Below, piece by piece: positions 1 to 5,474 of a DNA stretch of 5,474 nt. The stretch covers positions 1 to 5,474 of the forward strand of contig JAEDMI010000168.1 in the NCBI GenBank assembly GCA_016303085.1. Reading direction: 5' to 3'. Numbering within the stretch: position 1 is the first letter of the stretch; every line of letters begins with the position of its first letter. Made by a program: the position numbers and the translations under genes. Source of the DNA: Acetatifactor sp. Its GTDB lineage: Bacteria > Bacillota > Clostridia > Lachnospirales > Lachnospiraceae. A model generated the notes under the pieces. The model made no database searches. It was not told the DNA's origin and saw nothing but the letters and a program-made list of their open reading frames with translations.

Positions 1-70
1 CCTGCTTATCTGTCTACAAAACCTTGCTCCCATTGGCTGTCAGCTTAAATCTGGCAAATTATAAGAAAAC

Positions 71-87
71 CGCGAAAATAAAACGCG
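71..87 (-). terminator. Weak terminator-like hairpin after pyrF
   Basis: Read on the minus strand, CGCG, a nine-base loop (TTTTATTTT) and CGCG are followed by GTTTTCTTAT, 16 bases past the pyrF stop codon. The stem is only 4 bp, so this is at best a poor intrinsic terminator. The rest of the 102 bases left of pyrF shows no ribosome binding site and no convincing start of a further gene, so transcription may well continue out of the window. Confidence 0.25.
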
Positions 88-102
88 CCGGTGGGAAATG
101 CT

Positions 103-1029
<927 letters not shown>

Positions 1030-1080
1030 ATCTCTCTCCGTTCCGAAGCATTGCCAGCTTTCACATTTCTTTTACATAGC

Positions 1081-1110
1081 AAAGGCGCTGCCCATCAGGA
1101 CAACACCTTT
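1081..1110 (-). terminator. 13-bp RNA hairpin between nrdD and pyrF (attenuator, processing site or partial terminator)
   Basis: On the minus strand, AAAGGTGTTGTCC, the loop TGAT and GGGCAGCGCCTTT pair over all 13 positions, three of them as G-U wobbles. Those wobbles pair only in minus-strand RNA (they become A-C mismatches on the other strand), so the structure fits the nrdD transcript. It begins 12 bases after the nrdD stop codon. The 3' arm ends in UUU but is followed by GCUAUG rather than a U-run. It may therefore terminate only partly, or protect or process the nrdD mRNA while letting some transcription reach pyrF. Confidence 0.6.
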
Positions 1111-1122
1111 TGATTAACTCCA

Positions 1123-3510
1123 TTATACCAAAGCCGCATGCATCCGGTCAACATACTTCTTAATGTTGGAGGCATTGACATACTTTTTCTGCTGCTCTCC
1201 TTCCACCACAACCAGCGTAGGTGCCTGCATCACGCCATAACGGCTTGCCAACTCCATATTTTCCTCGGCATCAATGGTCACATAGCTCACATCCTTCAAA
1301 TATTCCTTCGCCAGCTTGCAGTTGGGGCATGTCTTGGTGGTAAAAAGATACCTGATATTCTGAGGTTGCTCCACCGTTACGTCCACATCTGCCTCAAAGT
1401 TAGACAGTGTTACCATACTTCTTGTTGGACGTTTTAAAACGGAATGCTCGATATCGTACTCTGTACGATTTGCATACTCCTGCAACTTTCCGTCGTTCCA
1501 GTTCTGCACGGGGCGATAGTATCCGGTAATCCGGCTGTAGACCTCCGTCCCGGCCCCGCAGTGAGGACAAATCTTCACCTCGCCCGCCAGATATCCGTGG
1601 GTCTTGCAGATGGAATATGTGGGGGAAAGCGTATAGTAGGGCAGCTTATAGTTGTTGGCAATGGTGCGCACCAGTGAAGCCGCTGCTTTCCAGTCAGGCA
1701 GCTTTTCTCCCAGGAAAGCGTGGAACACGGTTCCTGAAGTGTAAAGGGTCTGCAGTTCGTCCTGAATATCCAACGCATCAAAAATGTCGGCGGTATAATC
1801 CACAGGCAGATGGGAGGAATTGGTGTAGTAAGGAGTGTCCCCCGGCTTGCCCGCGGTCTTGATGGCCGGCCAACGCTTCCTGTCGTGCTTGGCAAGGCGG
1901 TAGGTAGTACTCTCTGCAGGAGTAGCCTCCAAATTGTACAAATCGCCGTACTGTTCCTGATAGTCGGAAAGTCTCTCTCGCATATGGTTCAGCACTTTTT
2001 TGGCAAAGGCCTGAGTCTTTTCATTCGTCATATCTGCCCTGAGCCAGTTGGCATTCAGACCCACCTCGTTCATACCGATAAGGCCGATGGTGGAAAAATG
2101 ATTGTCGAAGGAGCCCAAGTATCTCTTGGTATAAGGATAGAGTCCCTCCGCCAAAAGTCTGGAGATGACGCCCCTCTTGATTTTCAGGGAACGAGCCGCA
2201 ATGTCCATCATGTGATTGAGTCTGGAGAAGAACTCGTCTTCGTTGGCGGACAGATAAGCGATTCTGGGCAGATTGATTGTGACAACGCCCACGCTTCCCG
2301 TACTCTCGCCGGAACCGAAAAAGCCGCCGGTCTTCTTTCGCAGTTCTCTCAAATCCAGTCTCAGACGGCAGCACATGCTGCGTACATCGCTGGGCTGCAT
2401 ATCGGAGTTGATATAGTTGGAAAAATACGGCGTACCGTACTTTGCGGTCATCTCGAACAACAGCCTGTTGTTCTCTGTGTCGGACCAGTCAAAATCTCTT
2501 GTAATCGAATAGGTAGGGATAGGATACTGGAAGCCTCTGCCGTTGGCATCGCCCTCAATCATGGTCTCAATAAACGCCTTGTTGACCATGTCCATCTCCT
2601 TCTTACAGTCCTTGTATTTAAAATCCATCTCCCTGCCGCCTACGATGGCAGGAAGTTCCGCCAAATCGTCGGGTACGGTCCAATCCAGGGTTATGTTGGA
2701 AAAAGGTGCCTGCGTGCCCCAGCGGCTGGGCGTATTCACCCCGTAGATAAATGCCTCGATGCACTTCTTCACCTCGTCATAGCTTAGGTTGTCCACCTTG
2801 ACAAAGGGCGCAAGGTAGGTGTCAAAGGAAGAGAATGCCTGAGCTCCCGCCCACTCATTCTGCATGATTCCCAGAAAGTTTACCATTTGGTTACAGAGTA
2901 CGGAAAGATGCTTTGCCGGTGCGGAAGTAATCTTGCCGGTAATGCCACCCAGACCTTCCTGAATCAGCTGCTTCAAGGACCAGCCTGCACAGTAGCCTGT
3001 CAACATGGACAAATCATGGATATGGATGTCAGCACTTCTGTGAGCCTCCGCAATCTCCTCATCATAAATTTCGGACAACCAGTAATTGGCGGTAACAGCA
3101 CCGGAATTACTTAAGATAAGGCCTCCCACAGAATAGGTAACTGTGGAGTTCTCCTTCACACGCCAGTCCTCCACCTTGACATATCCGTTCACTACCTCTT
3201 TATAATCCAGTATAGTGGAGGTCATGGTGCGCATCTTCTCCCGCTGCTTGCGGTACAATATGTAAGCCTTTGCCACTTCCTCATAGCCGGCCTGTCCCAG
3301 AACGCGCTCCACGCTGTCCTGAATATCCTCCACGTGTACCGCATCCTCCTTCACCTTATCCTGAAAATCCGCGGTGACGCGCAACGCCAGCAAATCAATA
3401 ATGTCATTCGTATAGCTCATATTCGTAGCGGTAAACGCTTTCATGATTGCATCATTGATTTTTGTCAGTGTAAAATCAGACTTTTCTCCGTTTCGCTTAA
3501 TAACCTGCAT
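1123..3510 (-). CDS. nrdD: Anaerobic (class III) ribonucleoside-triphosphate reductase with fused C-terminal redoxin domain
   Basis: This glycyl-radical enzyme reduces ribonucleoside triphosphates to deoxyribonucleotides without oxygen. The 795-residue protein begins with an ATP-cone (about 2-92, with VIKRNGEKSDF), the allosteric activity domain. The ten-stranded barrel follows, with Cys174 in TGYCAGW and the finger-loop pair Cys380-Cys381 in MCCRLRLDLREL, one of which is the expected thiyl-radical residue. NLEATPAESTTYR (526-538) is a family motif. A zinc site is seen as Cys635-x2-His638 and Cys648-x2-Cys651, then the glycyl-radical loop SRITGYY with Gly663. The zinc and radical segment resembles the Thermotoga-type enzyme as I remember it. 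Residues about 717-795 add a thioredoxin fold with CPNC (728-731) and a cis-proline motif QAPT (762-765), absent from the classical E. coli and phage T4 enzymes. It is most likely an in-cis electron donor that reduces the active-site disulfide; this is inference. The activase gene nrdG, commonly adjacent, is not within the window. The start is set by AGGAGAGG 10 bases upstream of the ATG. A strong promoter and NrdR-like boxes precede the gene. Confidence 0.96.
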   Translation of the reverse strand: MQVIKRNGEKSDFTLTKINDAIMKAFTATNMSYTNDIIDLLALRVTADFQDKVKEDAVHVEDIQDSVERVLGQAGYEEVAKAYILYRKQREKMRTMTSTILDYKEVVNGYVKVEDWRVKENSTVTYSVGGLILSNSGAVTANYWLSEIYDEEIAEAHRSADIHIHDLSMLTGYCAGWSLKQLIQEGLGGITGKITSAPAKHLSVLCNQMVNFLGIMQNEWAGAQAFSSFDTYLAPFVKVDNLSYDEVKKCIEAFIYGVNTPSRWGTQAPFSNITLDWTVPDDLAELPAIVGGREMDFKYKDCKKEMDMVNKAFIETMIEGDANGRGFQYPIPTYSITRDFDWSDTENNRLLFEMTAKYGTPYFSNYINSDMQPSDVRSMCCRLRLDLRELRKKTGGFFGSGESTGSVGVVTINLPRIAYLSANEDEFFSRLNHMMDIAARSLKIKRGVISRLLAEGLYPYTKRYLGSFDNHFSTIGLIGMNEVGLNANWLRADMTNEKTQAFAKKVLNHMRERLSDYQEQYGDLYNLEATPAESTTYRLAKHDRKRWPAIKTAGKPGDTPYYTNSSHLPVDYTADIFDALDIQDELQTLYTSGTVFHAFLGEKLPDWKAAASLVRTIANNYKLPYYTLSPTYSICKTHGYLAGEVKICPHCGAGTEVYSRITGYYRPVQNWNDGKLQEYANRTEYDIEHSVLKRPTRSMVTLSNFEADVDVTVEQPQNIRYLFTTKTCPNCKLAKEYLKDVSYVTIDAEENMELASRYGVMQAPTLVVVEGEQQKKYVNASNIKKYVDRMHAALV

Positions 3511-3555
3511 ACCCGTAACCCCTCTCCTGTTATTTGAAAACCTGCAATTAGATTA

Positions 3556-3584
3556 ATCATACCATTGCCGTTTGCAAAAGTCAA
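3556..3584 (-). promoter_or_regulatory. nrdD promoter (sigma-70/SigA type, extended -10)
   Basis: On the minus strand, the -35 TTGACT (3584-3579) and the -10 TATGAT (3561-3556) are separated by exactly 17 bases. TGG directly before the -10 gives an extended -10 element. Transcription would start near 3549, leaving a leader of about 38 bases that contains the ribosome binding site AGGAGAGG (3528-3521). This is the best promoter in the window. Confidence 0.8.
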
Positions 3585-3652
3585 TGAAAGATACCATATA
3601 TGGTAGTTAAGTCCTATATACAGTGGAATATATTGTGTATCATTTTGCAAAC
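3570..3652. repeat. 10-bp inverted repeat flanking the NrdR-like boxes
   Basis: GTTTGCAAAA (3570-3579) recurs in inverted form as TTTTGCAAAC (3643-3652). Each copy contains the palindromic octamer TTTGCAAA. The octamer centres are 73 bp apart, near seven helical turns, and bracket the two NrdR-like boxes almost symmetrically. The left copy lies in the nrdD promoter between the -35 and -10 elements and overlaps one base of the -35. It could be a second operator pair, or chance in AT-rich DNA. Confidence 0.45.
3591..3638. promoter_or_regulatory. Pair of NrdR-box-like operators upstream of nrdD
   Basis: NrdR is the ATP-cone repressor of ribonucleotide reductase genes. Its sites are paired 16-base palindromes of roughly acaCwAtATaTwGtgt, usually 31-32 bp apart centre to centre. 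Here ATACCATATATGGTAG (3591-3606) contains the perfect palindrome ACCATATATGGT. GTGGAATATATTGTGT (3623-3638) matches the right half and core very well. Against the consensus as I recall it they match at 11 and 12 of 16 positions. Their centres are exactly 32 bp apart. They sit just upstream of the nrdD -35 element, centred near -50 and -82. The gene identity, spacing and sequence agree, although nrdR itself is not in the window. Confidence 0.75.
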
Positions 3653-3758
3653 TATCTGAAATGTTTCTACAAAACAAATAATATTTCCCTCTTTTAATTT
3701 TACTTTTCCTAAACTTCTGTTTCATGTTTCATCATAATTTATTCGATTCGTGTAATTC

Positions 3759-3789
3759 TATTTTACAGAACATAAAAAGAGGTAAAATA
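3759..3789. promoter_or_regulatory. Inverted repeat, candidate autoregulatory operator of the XRE gene
   Basis: TATTTTAC (3759-3766) and GTAAAATA (3782-3789) are perfect 8-bp inverted arms separated by 15 bases. The arm centres are 23 bp apart, about two helical turns, as expected for a dimeric helix-turn-helix protein. The left arm overlaps the possible -35 and the right arm the possible -10 of the regulator's own promoter. ATTTTAC also occurs alone at 3697-3703. Binding by the adjacent regulator is inferred from position only. Confidence 0.4.
3762..3788 (+). promoter_or_regulatory. Possible promoter of the XRE regulator gene
   Basis: TTTACA (3762-3767) and TAAAAT (3783-3788) could serve as -35 and -10 with a short 15-base spacer. 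Transcription would then start near 3795, giving a leader of about 35 bases that includes the strong ribosome binding site at 3813-3820. The spacer is shorter than ideal. CATAAT at 3733-3738 is an alternative -10 without a good -35. Confidence 0.3.
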
Positions 3790-3812
3790 TTTCAGAATGG
3801 ATAAGATAAAAG

Positions 3813-3820
3813 AAAGGAGG
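3813..3820 (+). promoter_or_regulatory. Ribosome binding site that fixes the XRE gene start
   Basis: AAAGGAGG, a near-perfect Shine-Dalgarno sequence, lies 9 bases before the ATG at 3830. The in-frame ATG at 3797 has only AAGAGG 14 bases upstream, too far for good initiation. The downstream ATG is therefore the likely start. Confidence 0.85.
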
Positions 3821-3829
3821 CAACGTCCC

Positions 3830-4171
3830 ATGACAACGGGAGAAATTCTGGCAGAACTGCGCAGAGACAAAAATATCGGTCAGAAAGAGCTTGCCACTTT
3901 TCTTCGGGTATCTGTGGGCACCGTCTCCAACTACGAGAACGACGTACATGCCCCCGACCTCAGAACTCTCTGCCGCCTTGCAGATTTTTTCGGCGTGACC
4001 ACCGACTATCTTCTCGGCCGCACCGGGTACCGATTTGATCCCGAACTTCTGAACAGACACGTATCCCCGGACTATACCGTCACCGACATCATAAATACGG
4101 TGCTCACTTTTGACAGCGGCACCGTAGATAATTTGATGCAATATGCAAGATTTCTTCAATCCGGAAATTAA
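3830..4171 (+). CDS. XRE/Cro-CI family helix-turn-helix transcriptional regulator
   Basis: This is a 113-residue cytoplasmic DNA-binding protein. Residues about 4-62 form an HTH_3 (Cro/CI) domain: EILAELRRDKNIGQKELA gives the first helices, LATFLRVSVGTVSNYEN (21-37) holds the helix-turn-helix with the typical VSNYEN recognition-helix end, and LCRLADFFGVTTDYLLGR (47-64) closes the fold in the usual way. The remaining 50 or so residues match no domain I recognise and end in a predicted helix, DNLMQYARFLQ, perhaps for dimerisation. Such small single-domain regulators often repress their own promoter, and an 8-bp-arm inverted repeat just upstream is a possible operator. A longer frame from 3797 would add 11 charged residues but lacks a good ribosome binding site. 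The gene points away from nrdD and converges on the TPR lipoprotein gene, with 6 bases between stop codons. Its targets cannot be told from the sequence. Confidence 0.9.
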   Translation: MTTGEILAELRRDKNIGQKELATFLRVSVGTVSNYENDVHAPDLRTLCRLADFFGVTTDYLLGRTGYRFDPELLNRHVSPDYTVTDIINTVLTFDSGTVDNLMQYARFLQSGN

Positions 4172-4177
4172 CCCTGA

Positions 4178-5233
4178 TTATCTGGTAGACAAAAAATCGT
4201 ACTCTCGTCTCGCCTGTTCATCATCGGGATAATTCTTCAGATAATGATTCAATAGCACATAAGCCTGCTCATACTCTTCCAAATACTCATATGCCACAAT
4301 TTCATTGAAGGACAGTGCCTGTAGATTTTCACTGTTCTCCAGCTGCATTCCCGCCTGAAAGGCATCCAGCGCCTTTTTGTACTCTCCCTTTGCCATCTCG
4401 CAGAGTCCCAGCTGATTATACATCTCCGCGTTCCCTTCATACTTTGCAAGATAACTGTTATACACGCTGGAAGCATAGTTGTAATCTCCCGTAGCCTCAT
4501 AGGAGCGCCCCAGATACAGGTAGCTCTCGACACCGCCCTTCTCCCGGGCTTCTTCCAGAGCCAGACACGCTTTCTGATATTCCCCCAGATAGTAATAAAT
4601 GCGTCCGATTACATAATTATCCATCTGTTTGTCGCCGGATGCAAGAGCCGTCTGCAGGTACTCCTTTCCGACTTCCTTATAGCCGAAATCAGCCAGCACT
4701 TCGTAAATTTCAATTAGCCTGTCGTAATTCCTCGGCTCCATGGAAACAGCCTTGTCAAAATCAGTCTTTGCGCCTTCGTAATTGTTCAGACTCAGCCGTA
4801 CATTGCCTCTCAGGAAGTAGGCGTCCGGCTCCTCCGGTCTCAAGTCCAGAATTGCGTTGTAGGTTGCCTCTGCCTCACTGTACTGCCCGTTTTTGGTGTA
4901 GGCTGCTGCCAGATAATAATTTGTGTCAAAATCCAAATCCTGCACAAATCCGTTGCTTCCGGCCAGAGATTTCAAGAAAGCCTCCACCGCCTGCTCATAA
5001 TCCGTAAGTCCCATATAAGCGATACCACGGGAGCGTTCAATCAGTCTTTGGTTTTCTCCGGCTTCCTCTGCGGCATTCAGTTCCTCCAGTGCCCCCTGAT
5101 AGTCCAGACTTTGAATCAGCTGTGTGGCATTTGCAGTCTTCTCCTCAATTTCGCCGCAACCGCCAAGTATTCCCGCAAGTATAAGCACCACAGCCGAATA
5201 TATGCACTTTCTCCAAAATATATCCTGTGTCAT
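4178..5233 (-). CDS. TPR-repeat lipoprotein
   Basis: The product is a 351-residue predicted lipoprotein made almost wholly of tetratricopeptide repeats, a helical scaffold for protein-protein contacts. The N-terminus MTQDIFWRKC is followed by the hydrophobic stretch IYSAVVLILAGILGGC, and the lipobox LGGC makes Cys26 the expected lipidated residue, so the protein should be anchored outside the membrane. About eight or nine TPR units run from about residue 37 to 339, for example NYYLAAAYTKNGQYSEAEA (105-123), YFLRGNVRLSLNNYEGAKTD (139-158), YNQLGLCEMAKGEYKKALDA (272-291) and YEYLEEYEQAYVLL (315-328). The unit around 172-204 is degenerate. The frame is open up to an ATG at 5326, but that start has no ribosome binding site, would bury the signal peptide behind 31 residues and would overlap mscL. 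The ATG at 5233 has GGGGGA six bases upstream. It follows mscL by 59 bases and may be cotranscribed with it. No specific function or partner can be assigned. Confidence 0.9.
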   Translation of the reverse strand: MTQDIFWRKCIYSAVVLILAGILGGCGEIEEKTANATQLIQSLDYQGALEELNAAEEAGENQRLIERSRGIAYMGLTDYEQAVEAFLKSLAGSNGFVQDLDFDTNYYLAAAYTKNGQYSEAEATYNAILDLRPEEPDAYFLRGNVRLSLNNYEGAKTDFDKAVSMEPRNYDRLIEIYEVLADFGYKEVGKEYLQTALASGDKQMDNYVIGRIYYYLGEYQKACLALEEAREKGGVESYLYLGRSYEATGDYNYASSVYNSYLAKYEGNAEMYNQLGLCEMAKGEYKKALDAFQAGMQLENSENLQALSFNEIVAYEYLEEYEQAYVLLNHYLKNYPDDEQARREYDFLSTR

Positions 5234-5250
5234 CCCTCTTCCCCCGATAT

Positions 5251-5284
5251 CTGCCGACCCACCGCTCTTTACGGCTCCCGGCAG
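5251..5284 (-). other. Hairpin between mscL and the TPR lipoprotein gene
   Basis: On the minus strand, CTGCCG (5284-5279) pairs with CGGCAG (5256-5251), and inside it CCG (5274-5272) can pair with CGG (5264-5262). No U-run follows, so it is not a standard terminator. It begins 8 bases after the mscL stop codon and ends just before the lipoprotein ribosome binding site. It could lower readthrough, stabilise the mscL message or affect initiation. Confidence 0.4.
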
Positions 5285-5292
5285 GTTTTCAC

Positions 5293-5474
5293 CTACTGTT
5301 CCAGCTGAGAGGTACAGTGAGGGCATCTGGTTGCATCAATGGCAATCTCACTCTTACAGAAGGGGCACTTCTTCGTAGTAGGCACCGCGGGCTTTGCCTC
5401 CTCCTTGCGGCTGAATTTTTCACTGATTTTATTCAACAGCTTAATCAGGCAGAAGATGACCAATGCCGTGAGAA
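5293..5474 (-). CDS. mscL: Large-conductance mechanosensitive channel MscL, C-terminal part (5' end outside window)
   Basis: MscL is a homopentameric membrane channel that opens under membrane tension to release solutes during hypo-osmotic shock. Only the last 59 residues lie in the window; the first complete codon ends at 5472 and the stop is TAG at 5293. They start with LTALVIFCLIKLLNKI, the end of the second transmembrane helix, in the family pattern FxIKLxNKL. A charged, proline-containing linker follows, SEKFSRKEEAKPAVPTT. The tail is a zinc ribbon: CPFC, ten residues, CPHC, with the closing segment ATRCPHCTSQLEQ. E. coli MscL has a helical bundle and no such cysteines; I recall the zinc-ribbon tail from clostridial MscL proteins. 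The ribbon probably binds one zinc ion in the cytoplasm, perhaps as a pentamer-stabilising or redox-sensitive element (inference). The TPR lipoprotein gene follows 59 bases downstream on the same strand. Confidence 0.85.
   Translation of the reverse strand, partial: LTALVIFCLIKLLNKISEKFSRKEEAKPAVPTTKKCPFCKSEIAIDATRCPHCTSQLEQ

Noticed and set aside
1..33. Possible start of a further minus-strand gene (ATG at 33)
   Set aside because: Only 11 codons are visible and there is no ribosome binding site upstream.
33..65. Possible plus-strand promoter, TTGGCT and TATAAG
   Set aside because: The spacer is 21 bases, too long, and it would only transcribe antisense to pyrF.
1030..1080. Separate pyrF promoter using TTGTCC and TATGTA
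   Set aside because: The spacer is 19 bases, both boxes are poor, and the -35 would lie within the hairpin.
1810..2787. 325-codon plus-strand open frame inside nrdD
   Set aside because: It is antisense to the conserved NrdD barrel. It arises from codon bias on the coding strand, and its translation looks like no known protein.
3465..3725. Minus-strand open frame covering the nrdD promoter region
   Set aside because: It overlaps the start of nrdD in another frame and runs through the promoter and NrdR-like boxes; no ribosome binding site or domain.
3718..3731. Tandem copy of TGTTTCA
   Set aside because: Two 7-base copies in AT-rich non-coding DNA are easily due to chance and no third copy or symmetry supports a site.
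3758..4159. Minus-strand frame opposite the XRE gene
   Set aside because: The plus-strand frame has a clear helix-turn-helix domain and a strong ribosome binding site; the opposite frame is a shadow.

Overview
The window most likely comes from a low-GC Gram-positive anaerobe of the class Clostridia, probably Lachnospiraceae. The signs are an oxygen-sensitive class III (glycyl-radical) ribonucleotide reductase, a long subfamily-2 PyrF, and an MscL channel tail ending in a CPxC/CPxC zinc ribbon. The AGGAGG-type ribosome binding sites and AT-rich promoters fit as well. This placement is inferred from gene features only; no database comparison was possible.

Layout. Five genes are visible. On the minus strand, nrdD (1123-3510) is followed by pyrF (103-1029), 93 bases downstream. 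The gap holds a 13-bp RNA hairpin (1081-1110). The 102 bases left of pyrF hold only a weak hairpin and no gene I can support. To the right of nrdD lies a 319-base intergenic region, 3511-3829. Its nrdD side carries a strong sigma-70-type promoter and, just upstream, two NrdR-box-like palindromes exactly 32 bp apart centre to centre. Its other side leads to a small plus-strand XRE/Cro-type regulator (3830-4171), preceded by an 8-bp-arm inverted repeat that could be its operator. The regulator converges with a minus-strand TPR-repeat lipoprotein gene (4178-5233), and only 6 bases separate the two stop codons. Upstream of the lipoprotein gene, and possibly cotranscribed with it, is the 3' end of mscL (5293 to beyond 5474).

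How the genes work together. nrdD and pyrF both serve nucleotide supply: anaerobic dNTP synthesis and the last step of UMP synthesis. They may share a transcript modulated by the hairpin between them. The most notable protein is NrdD. After its ATP-cone, barrel, zinc and glycyl-radical parts it carries a fused C-terminal glutaredoxin/thioredoxin-like domain with a CPNC active site, so the enzyme may carry its own disulfide reductant. No nrdG activase gene is present next to it within the window. The right half (mscL, TPR lipoprotein, XRE regulator) has no clear functional link to the left half.

Two starts differ from the longest open frames. The XRE gene should start at 3830 rather than 3797, and the lipoprotein at 5233 rather than 5326. 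In both cases the ribosome binding site decides, and in the second the signal peptide and the mscL reading frame agree.
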